NCBI RefSeq assembly: GCF_013394385.1
Contig: NZ_AP022834.1
Span: 2,170,001-2,234,000, forward strand
Origin: Kocuria sp. TGY1127_2
GTDB lineage: Bacteria > Actinomycetota > Actinomycetes > Actinomycetales > Micrococcaceae
Direction: 5' to 3'
DNA length: 64,000 bases
Shown: piece by piece, positions 1-8,605 of the stretch
How the letters are laid out: every line of letters starts with the position of its first letter
How positions within the stretch are numbered: position 1 is the first letter of the stretch
Position numbers and translations under genes: made by a program
The notes under the pieces: generated by a model
The model's input: only the letters and a program-made list of their open reading frames with translations
The model's database searches: none
Told to the model about the DNA's origin: nothing

Positions 1-201
1 CCAGCTGTAGCCCGGCATTCCGCCGGGCATGGCTCCCGGCGCCCTCATGGCCGCGTAGGTGAAGCCTTCTTCGGGCAGGGCGGGGAGAAGTCCAAGGAGG
101 TCCTTCTCATGGGATCCGTACCCGTGAAGCATGAGCACGAGGTGTGTTCCGGGACGGTCGGCTTCGGGACGGGAGAATTCGACGACGGGATTTTGAGTCA
201 T
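1..201 (-). CDS. alpha/beta-hydrolase, phospholipase/carboxylesterase type (3' part outside window)
   Basis: The first 67 residues are visible and the rest lies beyond the left edge. The protein opens with ATG after a GGGA-type ribosome site. It has the hydrophobic strand VLMLHGYGSHEKDLLGL, in which HGYG is the oxyanion-hole turn of the phospholipase/carboxylesterase (Abhydrolase_2, YpfH-like) family, then a strand ending MRAPGAMPGG. The catalytic Ser, Asp and His would all be downstream, so activity cannot be judged. It begins 58 bases after metX on the same strand, so it probably shares the methionine transcript, although a role in methionine synthesis is not implied. Related hydrolases act on short acyl esters in the cytoplasm. 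Confidence 0.75.
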   Translation of the reverse strand, partial: MTQNPVVEFSRPEADRPGTHLVLMLHGYGSHEKDLLGLLPALPEEGFTYAAMRAPGAMPGGMPGYSW

Positions 202-259
202 AATTCCCATCCTATGCATGGCCGGGAGCTTCTCACAGACACCGCCCACGCCGCATCAG

Positions 260-1450
260 CTATCCGAGGACCGCACCTTTCAATGCATCACCGTCACGCA
301 GGAATTTGCTGATCTGAGAGGTTTCGATCAGAAATCCATCGTGCCCGCTGGGAGAGCTAATGTACCCGACCTCAACGGGCTGCGGCAGGGCGTGGGCGAG
401 CATCTCGGATTCTTTGGGGTAGAACAACCGATCGGAGTCCACCGCCACGATCGTCCATCCGCAGGTAGAACGCGCGAGCGCCTCTTTGAGAGAACCTCGG
501 CCGCGGGAAACATCATGGCTCATCAGAGCGTCATTGACGTACAGATATGAGTTCGCGTCGAATCGACCGGCCAATTTGGATGCTTGATGGTCGAGATAGC
601 TTTCGACCCTGTACCGACCGCGCCGGTTCACGCAGGGCCCCGTGGGGTCCTCGTCGTCCTGAGGGTGCCGGCCGAAGCGGTAATGTAACTCGGTGGCCGA
701 TCGATAAGTGATGTGCGCGATGCGCCGGGCCAGTCCGAGGCCGTCGACGGGGAAGATCCCCGAATAGTAATCGCCCCCGGCGAAATTGGGGTCCTGCCGA
801 ATCGCGAGCGTCTGGGCTTGGCCCCACGAGAGCTGCTCGGCCGTGGACTCGGCCCCGGAGGCGATCACGGCACAGTGCCGAACGCGGTCCGGAAAAGTCA
901 CTGCCCATTCGATCGCCCTTGCGCCGCCCATCGACCCCCCGATGACCAACGACCACCGGTCGATGCCGAGACCGTCCGCGAGCACGGCTTCTGCCCGGAC
1001 CGAATCGCGGATGGTGATCAGCGGGAAGCGCGACCCCCACGGGTTCCGTTCCGGATCGATCGATGTCGGTGCGGGCGACGACGGCCCGGTCGAACCGTAA
1101 CAGCCGCCGATGATATTGGGACAGACCACAAAGAATTGGTCCGTGTCAATCGCAGCACCAGGGCCTATGAGCCCTTCCCACCAGCCTTCTTCTTCGGCGG
1201 CACGACGTTCGAGGTCGCTGGCGTCATCCTCCGCGTACCCGTGGGCCGCGTGCGTGTCCCCGGTGAGGGCATGCAACACCAGAACCGCATTCGAGGCGTC
1301 CTCGTTGAGGGTCCCCCACGTTTCGTATGCGAGAGTCGCATCAGGGATTACGGACCCCGAATCGACCAGGAGGTCTCCGACGTCGTAGTAATTGACTACT
1401 CCGTCTCCCCTGGTCTGAGCCTTCCGAGCCCCGGTGCCAACGATCGTCAC
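260..1450 (-). CDS. metX: homoserine O-acetyltransferase MetX
   Basis: This enzyme transfers acetyl from acetyl-CoA to L-homoserine, giving the O-acetylhomoserine that MetY uses. The alpha/beta-hydrolase fold shows the nucleophile elbow GGSMGG with Ser about 173, an early LHALTGDTHA strand, the family block IGGCYGSTGPSS, the acid in VAVDSDRLFYP and the histidine in SPSGHDGFL near the C-terminus. I chose the GTG start preceded by AAGGAGA, giving 396 residues, which is usual for the family. A longer open frame upstream runs through the end of metY and is not family-like. It lies 22 bases after metY and is probably controlled by the SAM-IV riboswitch ahead of metY. Some MetX-like enzymes use succinyl-CoA instead, and the sequence read here does not settle that. 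Confidence 0.93.
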   Translation of the reverse strand: MTIVGTGARKAQTRGDGVVNYYDVGDLLVDSGSVIPDATLAYETWGTLNEDASNAVLVLHALTGDTHAAHGYAEDDASDLERRAAEEEGWWEGLIGPGAAIDTDQFFVVCPNIIGGCYGSTGPSSPAPTSIDPERNPWGSRFPLITIRDSVRAEAVLADGLGIDRWSLVIGGSMGGARAIEWAVTFPDRVRHCAVIASGAESTAEQLSWGQAQTLAIRQDPNFAGGDYYSGIFPVDGLGLARRIAHITYRSATELHYRFGRHPQDDEDPTGPCVNRRGRYRVESYLDHQASKLAGRFDANSYLYVNDALMSHDVSRGRGSLKEALARSTCGWTIVAVDSDRLFYPKESEMLAHALPQPVEVGYISSPSGHDGFLIETSQISKFLRDGDALKGAVLG

Positions 1451-1472
1451 ATTTTCTCCTTGTCCAGTTTCC

Positions 1473-2867
1473 TCAGTACTTAGCCGACACCGTCTCGGTC
1501 GAGGACTGCGGGCTCTCCGCGGCTGCCAGCGAGTCGAAGCCGTGTTCGAGATCGGCCACAATGTCGTCGATGTGCTCGAGTCCCACGGACAGACGCACGA
1601 ATCCCGGCGCGACCCCTGCGGCACGCAGCTCGTCCTCGGAGAGCTGGGAGTGCGTGGTCGAGGCCGGGTGAATGACCAACGAGTGCACGTCTCCGATGTT
1701 CGCGACGTTCGAGTGGAGCACGAGGGAGTCCACAAAGGCCTGTGCCGGTTCGGAGCCGCCTTCGAGTTCGAATCCGACGATCGCGCCCACCCCGTTCGGA
1801 GCGTATTTCTTCCCTCGCTCGTACCATTGCGACGATTCGAGCCCCGCATAGTGCACTCGGGTGACTTCGGGACGCGCTTCGAGCCACCGAGAGACCTTTA
1901 GCGCGTTGTCGACATGGCGTTCCACGCGGAGGGACAGGGTCTCCAGGCCGACGGAAATATTGAAGGCGTTGGTCGGTGAGATCGACGAACCGAGGTCGCG
2001 CAGAAGCGTGACACGAGCACGCAGGATGTAGGAGAGATTGACTCCGAAGACCCCGTTTGGCCCCAAGTCCTCGGCGAACACCAAGCCGTGATAGCTCGGA
2101 TCCGGCGTATTGAATTGCGGGTATCGCTCCGGGTACTTCGAGTAGTCGAATCGACCGGAGTCCACGATCACTCCGCCCATGCTGTTGCCGTGGCCGCCGA
2201 GGTACTTGGTTGCGGAGTGCACGACGACGTCGGCACCCCACTCGAAGGGGCGCACCAGGTATGGGGTGGGAACCGTGTTGTCCACGATCAGCGGTACCCC
2301 GACCTCGTGGGCAAGGTTCGCGAGAGTTTCGATGTCGAAGACGTCACTGCGAGGATTCGGAACGGTTTCCCCGTAGAAGGCTTTGGTATTCGGTTTGACC
2401 GCCGCGCGCCAGGCCTCGGGATCGTCGAAATCTTCCACGAAGGTCGTTTCGATACCGTATGCACCCAAGGTGTGCTTGAGGAGATTGTACGTGCCGCCAT
2501 AGAGGCTCGGGCTGGCGACGATGTGGTCACCGGCCTGCGCCGTATTGAGGATCGCGATCGTGATGGCCGCTTGCCCTGAAGCCACGAGGAGCGCTCCGAC
2601 GCCTCCTTCGAGGGCAGCAATGCGATTCTCGACGACCTCCTGGGTCGGATTCGTCAGGCGTGAATAGATGGGACCGAGTTCTTTGAGCCCGAAGCGGTTT
2701 GCGGCCTGTTCGGCGTTGTCGAACACAAACGATGTGGTCTGATAGATCGGAAGAGCCCGTGCACCGGTTGCAGAATCGGGCTCTTGGCCCGCGTGAATCT
2801 GTTGTGTCTCGAACTTCCATCCCTGCGGGCTGGAAGGAGTCGGAAGGCTGTGAGAGGCCGTGGTCAT
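1473..2867 (-). CDS. metY: O-acetylhomoserine sulfhydrylase (bifunctional OAH/OAS aminocarboxypropyltransferase)
   Basis: This PLP enzyme of the Cys/Met metabolism family makes homocysteine from O-acetylhomoserine and sulfide. Family marks are QIHAGQEPD at the N-terminus, PIYQTTSFVF, YSRLTNPTQ, the substrate loop ALLVASGQAA, the VDNTVPTPYL block and the PLP lysine in SATKYLGGHGN (about Lys221). Length is 464 residues. The start is the ATG after an AGGAG site; an upstream in-frame ATG adds nine residues but has no better site. The gene heads an operon with metX. The upstream leader carries a clear SAM-IV riboswitch, so it should be turned down when S-adenosylmethionine is plentiful. MetX and MetY together give direct sulfhydrylation without cystathionine. 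Confidence 0.95.
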   Translation of the reverse strand: MTTASHSLPTPSSPQGWKFETQQIHAGQEPDSATGARALPIYQTTSFVFDNAEQAANRFGLKELGPIYSRLTNPTQEVVENRIAALEGGVGALLVASGQAAITIAILNTAQAGDHIVASPSLYGGTYNLLKHTLGAYGIETTFVEDFDDPEAWRAAVKPNTKAFYGETVPNPRSDVFDIETLANLAHEVGVPLIVDNTVPTPYLVRPFEWGADVVVHSATKYLGGHGNSMGGVIVDSGRFDYSKYPERYPQFNTPDPSYHGLVFAEDLGPNGVFGVNLSYILRARVTLLRDLGSSISPTNAFNISVGLETLSLRVERHVDNALKVSRWLEARPEVTRVHYAGLESSQWYERGKKYAPNGVGAIVGFELEGGSEPAQAFVDSLVLHSNVANIGDVHSLVIHPASTTHSQLSEDELRAAGVAPGFVRLSVGLEHIDDIVADLEHGFDSLAAAESPQSSTETVSAKY

Positions 2868-2984
2868 ATTCTGCTCCTGTTGAATCAAGGGCATGGAGCG
2901 ACCGATCGTCTCGCAAAAGCGAGCACCCGGGTCGACCCGGAACCCTCTGGTTCACCGGGGAATACGAGTCTCACTCTTCGTGAC

Positions 2985-3114
2985 GACCGGGCACACCGCG
3001 CCCGCGCTTGTGATCGCGTTGTTCGCGATCACCAGGTCCTCACCCAGGGCACCCCACCGCGGTTGGAGGGTTGCCGGCCAGCAAGCTGGGGCTTGTCACT
3101 GGCTCTCTTGACCC
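2985..3114 (-). promoter_or_regulatory. SAM-IV riboswitch upstream of metY
   Basis: Read on the minus strand, the leader contains the conserved SAM-IV core: GAGAGCCAGTGACAAGCC, then CTTGCTGGCCGGCAACCCTC, then CCGCGGTGGGGTGCCC and GGGTGAGGACC, where the outer GGTC and GACC can close P1. The core is followed by the hairpin TGATCGCGAACAACGCGATCA and a GC-rich arm, as expected for the extra 3' elements that separate SAM-IV from SAM-I. The family is known from actinomycetes ahead of sulfur and methionine genes and binds S-adenosylmethionine. About 120 bases separate it from the metY start, enough for an expression platform. The borders given are approximate. Confidence 0.9.
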
Positions 3115-3283
3115 ATATCCAGGTTTTCCTACGGCCGACCGACACGTCAAGTAGGAGACGGAAACTACGCTTACATGAAACGCCGTGACATTTATGACGC
3201 GGAGTGGGCCATTGCGTAATCTGGCTCATGGCCCGCTCCGCCAGGACGGGGCGCATGCATCGTCGAGCTCTCGAAGGACTGCC

Positions 3284-4726
3284 TTGAATCAGGAACAGGA
3301 CCCCTCAGATCAAGTTACCGAAACTTCGCGCGCGGACGACGTCGTGCTCGGCGGGGAATCTGCGCTCAAACGCGGGCTGACTCTGCGACATATCCGGTTC
3401 ATTGCGTTGGGTTCGGCTATAGGAACCGGGCTGTTTCTCGGCTCCGCGGACGCGATACAGTTCGCGGGCCCGTCGGTCCTGTTGGCTTACATCGTCGGTG
3501 GCGCCGCGGTATTTATGGTCATGCGTGCCATGGGAGAGATGGCCATGGTCCACCCCGTTCCGGGTTCCTTTTCGGAATACGCGACTGAATACCTTGGCCG
3601 GTGGGCCGGATTCGTCACCGGGTGGAGCTTCGCATTCGAAATGGCCCTGGTTGCGGTCGCGGATGTCACGGCGTTCTCCTTGTACATGCGGTTCTGGTTC
3701 CCGGACACGCCCAGCTGGATCTGGATCGTCTCGGTCGTCGCGATCATCATGGCCATCAACCTGACCAAGGTGAAGGTTTATGGGGAAGTCGAGTTCTGGC
3801 TGACGCTGATCAAGGTGGGCGCCATCGTTGCGATGATCGTGGGTGGGCTCGCGCTGATTGTCTTCGGCATCCAGCTCCACCAGGAAGTCGAGCCGTCCGT
3901 GACCAATCTCTGGGAGCAGGGCGGGTTCTTTCCGAATGGGTTCTCCGGCTTCCTCGCGTGCTTCACCGTGGTCATGTTCGCTTTCGGAGGCGTCGAGAAC
4001 ATCGGAATCACCGCTGGCGAAGCCGAGGACCCCGAGAAGTCGATTCCGGGAGCCATCAACACCGTCCCCGTACGCATCCTCCTCTTCTACGTTCTGACCA
4101 TGGGCGTCATTATGTCCTTGTATCCGTGGGGGAACATCGGCAATGAAGGCTCACCCTTCGTTCAGATATTTTCCGGCCTGGGTATCCCCGCGGCGGCCCA
4201 TATTCTCAACGTCGTGGTCCTGACCGCTGCCGTCTCCGCGATCAATTCGGATATTTACGGTGCCGGCCGCATGTTGTACGGACTCGCTCAGAGAGGGCTC
4301 GCGCCGCGGTCCTTCAACCGTGTTTCCTCACGCGGAACCCCGACCATGACGGTTGCGGCCATGGGGCTGGTGCTCATCGTCGGGGTCCTCGTCAATCATT
4401 TTTTCGAGAACGCTTTTCTCTACATCGCGACTCTGGTGACGTTTGCGACCGTCTTGGTCTGGGTCATGATTCTTGTGACGCACTTGGCGATGCGGCGCCG
4501 GCGCAAGGCCCAAGGCGTCGGCCCGTCGAAGTTTCCCACTCCCCTATGGCCGGTCGCGTCATGGCTCGCACTCGCCTTTATGATCGGCGTCGTCGTGCTG
4601 CTCGGTTTCTTCGAGGACACCAGAGTTTCCTTGGTCATCGGTGCCGTATGGCTCGTGTTCCTGGCCGTCACCTACCCGCTGACGCGCCGGACTCGCCGGG
4701 GCTCTGAGCCGCCGGCCGTTCGCTAG
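3284..4726 (+). CDS. amino-acid permease, APC superfamily (AAT/LysP-like)
   Basis: This is a membrane transporter of about 480 residues with the 12-helix layout of the amino-acid transporter family. The first helix carries the family signature [16 protein letters not shown], in which the unwound GSAIGTG segment binds the amino-acid backbone, followed by [16 protein letters not shown] and the [16 protein letters not shown] loop. Helix 6 holds [19 protein letters not shown] and helix 8 holds [21 protein letters not shown]. The C-terminal tail is basic and short. The likely start is TTG, seven bases after GAAGGA; an upstream GTG in the same frame lacks a ribosome site. The substrate is not decided; close families carry basic, aromatic or GABA-type amino acids. 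It is transcribed away from the SAM-IV/metY operon, and a methionine link would be only a guess. Confidence 0.85.
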   Translation: MNQEQDPSDQVTETSRADDVVLGGESALKRGLTLRHIRFIALGSAIGTGLFLGSADAIQFAGPSVLLAYIVGGAAVFMVMRAMGEMAMVHPVPGSFSEYATEYLGRWAGFVTGWSFAFEMALVAVADVTAFSLYMRFWFPDTPSWIWIVSVVAIIMAINLTKVKVYGEVEFWLTLIKVGAIVAMIVGGLALIVFGIQLHQEVEPSVTNLWEQGGFFPNGFSGFLACFTVVMFAFGGVENIGITAGEAEDPEKSIPGAINTVPVRILLFYVLTMGVIMSLYPWGNIGNEGSPFVQIFSGLGIPAAAHILNVVVLTAAVSAINSDIYGAGRMLYGLAQRGLAPRSFNRVSSRGTPTMTVAAMGLVLIVGVLVNHFFENAFLYIATLVTFATVLVWVMILVTHLAMRRRRKAQGVGPSKFPTPLWPVASWLALAFMIGVVVLLGFFEDTRVSLVIGAVWLVFLAVTYPLTRRTRRGSEPPAVR

Positions 4727-4790
4727 GGGCAACCCCAGCCACTGGGGCGACGGCCCCGCGAATTGCGCCCTCGTCAGTAAGGTGGAAGGC

Positions 4791-7022
4791 ATGACTTCAG
4801 CAGAATCCCGAGAGGCCCCGCGCCCCACCTGGAACACCGACGCCGAGGCTCCGGAGACTCGCAAGAGCCCGACTACTCGTACGATGCACGGGCATGAGTT
4901 CGTGGACAACTACGAGTGGCTCCGTGACAAGGAAAACCCCGAGGTGATTGAGCATCTCAAGGCGGAGAACGACTATGCGGAGTCGTTGACCTCGGGCCTC
5001 GGGAAACTGCGTTCCGCGATTTTCGGCGAGATCAAGTCACGGACCCTGGAAACCGATCTTTCCGTTCCGAACCGCCTGGGCGACTGGTGGTACTTCCGTC
5101 GGACCAGAGAAGGCCAGAACTACGCGATCTTCTGCCGTGTTCCGGCTCGTCGTACAGGCGATCAACGGACGGAATGGACGCCTCCCGAGGTCCCGGTCGA
5201 CGAACCTCTCGACGGCGAACAGGTTATCCTCGATTGCAACACCATGGCCGAGGGTCTGCCGTTCTTTTCCCTCGGGGCTTTCCAGGTCACCGAGAACGGA
5301 CGGTACCTGACCTATTCCGTTGACGACTCGGGAGATGAACGCTTCGACCAGTACGTCAAGGACTTGGCCGACGACCGTCTGCTCCCCGACGTTGTGAAGA
5401 ACGTCTTCGCGGGTGGCTTCTTGACGCCCAACGGTTCACATCTGATCTACACGTTGGTCGACGAGTCATGGCGTCCGTATGAGTTGCGTTCTCACCGCTT
5501 GGGTACGCCCGTGAGCGAGGATCTGGTGCTTCACCACGAGGACGATGTTGCCCTGTGGCTCGACGCCGAGATCACGGCCGACGAGGAGCACCTGTGCATC
5601 GACGTCGGGTGCTCCGAGTACAACGAGACCAGGCTCCTGACTCTGTCAGCGCTGGAGGCCGCGAGCCCAGGACAGAGGCCTGAATCGCGCGTCGTCGTCC
5701 CACGCGACGAGCGCATTCTCTACTCGGCCGAACCCATCGAATTGGGCGGGCAACGGTACATCCTGCTGTGCCACGACCACGAGGCCCAGAACGGCGAACT
5801 CAGCGTCGTGGATTATGAAACCGCCTTCGGGGCGGCGACAATGACTCAGTTGCGGTCCGCATGGAAGGTCCTCATCCCGACTTCCGAAACGCGCCGCCTC
5901 AACGGTTTCCATTTCAACGAAACGCACATGGCGCTGAGCCTCCGGGAGGACGGACTGGAGAAGGTCGCGCTCATGGACCTCGCCGAGATCGATTCGTCGG
6001 TTCGTGGGGGCAGTTTGCCGTCTCTGGTCGAGCCGTTTTCGGGTGAAGAGCTGTACACCGCCAAGATCACCTCGATGGCCCTGCACTCACCCGTCGTGGG
6101 TTTGGGCTATATTTCGTACGTCACGCCGTGGCGCCAGTACGATTATTTCCCGGTCACGGGTGAACTCGAACTCCGGAAGCAGACTCCGGTTCTGGGCGGT
6201 TTCCGTGCGGAGGATTACGTCGCCCATCGCGAATGGGCGACGGCATCGGATGGCACTCGAATTCCGGTCTCGGTGATTCACCGCGCCGATCTCGACCTGG
6301 AATCTGCCCATCCCGTCATCCAATACGGCTACGGCTCGTACGAGTCGAGCTCTGATCCGGGCTTTTCGGTGTCCCGGCTGAGCCTCTTGGATCGCGGCGT
6401 CGTCTTCGTGGTGGCTCACGTGCGCGGAGGCGGCGAGTTGGGGCGCGACTGGTATGTGCACGGCAAAAAGCTTCAGAAGATCAATACGTTCACGGATTTC
6501 ATTGCCGTGACCGATCACGTGGCCGCCCAACCATGGGCGGACGGGCATCGGATTGCGGCGTCCGGCGGTTCTGCCGGGGGCCTCTTGATGGGGGCGATCG
6601 TGAACATGGCGCCAGAAAAATACTCGGGAATCCTGGCTGCGGTTCCGTTTGTGGACCCCGTGACGAGCATCAGCGATCCCGAGCTTCCACTGTCCGCTCT
6701 GGAATGGGAGGAGTGGGGCAATCCGATCGAAGACCGCGAAGTCTACGAATACATGGTCTCCTACGCTCCCTATGAGAACGTCCACGCAGCCCCGTACCCG
6801 CCAATAGCGGCCGTGACCAGTCTGAATGACACACGAGTGCTGTACGTGGAGCCGGCGAAGTGGGTGCCGAAGTTGCGCGAGGCGACCACGAGTCAGGCGC
6901 CCGTGATGCTTCGCATCGAAATGGACGGCGGCCACGGGGGCGGCTCTGGCCGATACCGTAGGTGGGAAGACACCGCGTGGGAGTACTCGTTCCTATTGAA
7001 TTGCCTGGGGATCCAAAGCTGA
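4791..7022 (+). CDS. ptrB: oligopeptidase B / prolyl-oligopeptidase family serine peptidase
   Basis: This cytosolic S9A peptidase cuts short peptides, usually after basic residues in the oligopeptidase B branch. The N-terminal 400 residues form the beta-propeller (DNYEWLRDKENPEVIEHL near the start, then propeller repeats such as FFSLGAFQVTENGRYLTYSVDDSGDERF). The C-terminal hydrolase domain has VAHVRGGGELGRDWY, the nucleophile ASGGSAGGLLMG with Ser about 594, the acid in SLNDTRVLYVEPAKW (Asp about 680) and the base in DGGHGGGSGR (His about 715). Total length is 743 residues, slightly longer than the Escherichia coli enzyme. I use the ATG rather than the GTG nine bases upstream. It lies alone between the permease and a terminator facing gatB. 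Confidence 0.92.
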   Translation: MTSAESREAPRPTWNTDAEAPETRKSPTTRTMHGHEFVDNYEWLRDKENPEVIEHLKAENDYAESLTSGLGKLRSAIFGEIKSRTLETDLSVPNRLGDWWYFRRTREGQNYAIFCRVPARRTGDQRTEWTPPEVPVDEPLDGEQVILDCNTMAEGLPFFSLGAFQVTENGRYLTYSVDDSGDERFDQYVKDLADDRLLPDVVKNVFAGGFLTPNGSHLIYTLVDESWRPYELRSHRLGTPVSEDLVLHHEDDVALWLDAEITADEEHLCIDVGCSEYNETRLLTLSALEAASPGQRPESRVVVPRDERILYSAEPIELGGQRYILLCHDHEAQNGELSVVDYETAFGAATMTQLRSAWKVLIPTSETRRLNGFHFNETHMALSLREDGLEKVALMDLAEIDSSVRGGSLPSLVEPFSGEELYTAKITSMALHSPVVGLGYISYVTPWRQYDYFPVTGELELRKQTPVLGGFRAEDYVAHREWATASDGTRIPVSVIHRADLDLESAHPVIQYGYGSYESSSDPGFSVSRLSLLDRGVVFVVAHVRGGGELGRDWYVHGKKLQKINTFTDFIAVTDHVAAQPWADGHRIAASGGSAGGLLMGAIVNMAPEKYSGILAAVPFVDPVTSISDPELPLSALEWEEWGNPIEDREVYEYMVSYAPYENVHAAPYPPIAAVTSLNDTRVLYVEPAKWVPKLREATTSQAPVMLRIEMDGGHGGGSGRYRRWEDTAWEYSFLLNCLGIQS

Positions 7023-7041
7023 ATCTCGGGCAAATGCGCAA

Positions 7042-7088
7042 ATGGCCCGGCCGGAACATCAGGCGATGAGCCGGCCGGGCCCTTTGCT
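7042..7088. terminator. terminator hairpin between convergent ptrB and gatB
   Basis: An 11-bp perfect GC-rich inverted repeat, GGCCCGGCCGG with CCGGCCGGGCC, encloses a 16-base loop. It is followed on the plus strand by CTTTG and preceded by AAAT, so it may serve both the plus-strand peptidase gene and the minus-strand gatCAB operon. The U-tract is weak, as is common in high-GC actinobacteria. Confidence 0.7.
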
Positions 7089-7102
7089 GTGGATTTCCGT
7101 AC

Positions 7103-8605
7103 CTAGCCTTCCACGCCGAGCTTCTCCAGAATCAGCTCACGCACGCGGGCGGCGTCCGCCTGGCCCCGAGTCGCTTTCATGACTTGACCGACCACGGCAC
7201 CGGCGGCCTGAACCTTGCCGCCGCGGATCTTCTCCGCGACGTCCGGCATCGCGGCCAGAGCCTCGTCGACGGCGCTCGACAATGCGCTGTCGTCAGAGAC
7301 GACCGCAAGTTCGCGCTTCTCGACGACCTCGGTCGGCGTCCCTTCCCCGTCCAACACATACTCGAGGACCTGACGGGCAATCTTGTCGTTGATTTTGCCC
7401 TCTTGGATGAGGCGGTCGAGCTCGACCACCGTCTCCGGGGTAGCGCCCAAATCGCCGGGTTCGACCTCACGAACCTTGGCAAGTCGGGATATCTCACCCA
7501 TCCACCATTTGCGGGCCACAGGGGCGCTCGCCCCGGCGGCGATGGTATCTTCGATTTCGCTCAGCACGCCGGCGTTGACGACGTCGCGGAATTCCTCGTC
7601 CGAGTAGCCCCAATCCGCTTGCAGGCGGCGACGACGCTCGGCCGGCGGCTCCGGAAGTTCGGCCCGCAGCCGTTCGATCCATTCCTCGTTGGTCACGACG
7701 GGAAGCAGATCCGGCTCCGGGAAGTACCGGTAGTCGTCAGCGTCGGACTTGGGGCGACCCGAGGTGGTCTGTTTCGTGTCCTCATGCCAGTGCCGGGTTT
7801 CCTGGACGATCTCCTGTCCCGAGTCGAGAACCGCTGCGTGCCGGCAGATCTCGTACCGAACAGCCCTTTCGACGGCGCGCATCGAGTTGACGTTTTTGGT
7901 CTCGGTCCGAGTACCGAGTGCATCGCTGCCCTTGGGCATCAAGGAGACATTGGCGTCACAACGAACGTTTCCGCGTTCCATGCGGGCATCGGAAATTCCC
8001 AAGTTCTTGACGATCTCCCGGATGGTCTTGACATAAGCCTTGGCCAGTTCCGGGGCGCGCTCCCCCACACCACGAATCGGCCTGGTCACGATCTCGATCA
8101 GGGGTACTCCTGAGCGGTTGTAATCGACAAGGGAGTACTCGGCACCCTGGATGCGGCCTGCTCCACCCTTGTGGCTCAGTTTGCCCGCGTCCTCTTCCAT
8201 ATGGGCGCGCTCGATGTCGATCGTGTACGTGGTCCCGTCTTCCAGCTCGACCTCGACCGATCCGTTCTCCGCGATCGGCTCGTCGAACTGCGAGGTCTGG
8301 AAGTTCTTGGGGGTATCCGGGTAGAAATAGTTCTTTCGAGCAAAATGGCTCACCGGTGCGATGTCGCAACCTAGGGCCAGACCCAGTTTGATCGCTGATT
8401 CGACGGCCGCACCGTTGACCTTGGGCAAAACCCCCGGGAGGCCCAGCGAAACCGGGGTGATGTTCGTGTTCGGCTCGTCCCCGAAGCCGTTAGGGGCGTC
8501 GTCGAACATCTTGGTTTTGGTGTTCAGCTCAACGTGCACCTCGAAGCCGAGCACGGGATCGTACTTGGCCATGGCCTCGTCGAAGGACAAAATCTCGTCT
8601 GTCAT
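7103..8605 (-). CDS. gatB: aspartyl/glutamyl-tRNA(Asn/Gln) amidotransferase subunit B
   Basis: GatB binds the misacylated tRNA and activates its side-chain carboxyl with ATP so that ammonia from GatA can turn Glu-tRNA(Gln) into Gln-tRNA(Gln). The protein has 500 residues. It starts with the cradle motif GFEVHVELNTKTKMF, then LGLPGVLPKVN, RKNYFYPDTPKNFQTSQ, RSGVPLIEIVTRP and RYFPEPDLLPV, and ends in the helical and YqeY-like tail (GGKVQAAGAVVGQVMKATRGQADAARV). It directly abuts gatA: the gatA stop TAA is followed at once by the gatB ATG, pointing to coupled translation. It is the last gene of gatC-gatA-gatB. A tRNA-Gln lies elsewhere in this window, and genomes with GatCAB often lack glutaminyl-tRNA synthetase. 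Confidence 0.97.
   Translation of the reverse strand: MTDEILSFDEAMAKYDPVLGFEVHVELNTKTKMFDDAPNGFGDEPNTNITPVSLGLPGVLPKVNGAAVESAIKLGLALGCDIAPVSHFARKNYFYPDTPKNFQTSQFDEPIAENGSVEVELEDGTTYTIDIERAHMEEDAGKLSHKGGAGRIQGAEYSLVDYNRSGVPLIEIVTRPIRGVGERAPELAKAYVKTIREIVKNLGISDARMERGNVRCDANVSLMPKGSDALGTRTETKNVNSMRAVERAVRYEICRHAAVLDSGQEIVQETRHWHEDTKQTTSGRPKSDADDYRYFPEPDLLPVVTNEEWIERLRAELPEPPAERRRRLQADWGYSDEEFRDVVNAGVLSEIEDTIAAGASAPVARKWWMGEISRLAKVREVEPGDLGATPETVVELDRLIQEGKINDKIARQVLEYVLDGEGTPTEVVEKRELAVVSDDSALSSAVDEALAAMPDVAEKIRGGKVQAAGAVVGQVMKATRGQADAARVRELILEKLGVEG

Noticed and set aside
1451-1849. N-terminal extension of MetX upstream of the GTG start
   Set aside because: The extra 133 residues overlap metY, lack family similarity, and a good AAGGAGA site lies at the internal GTG.
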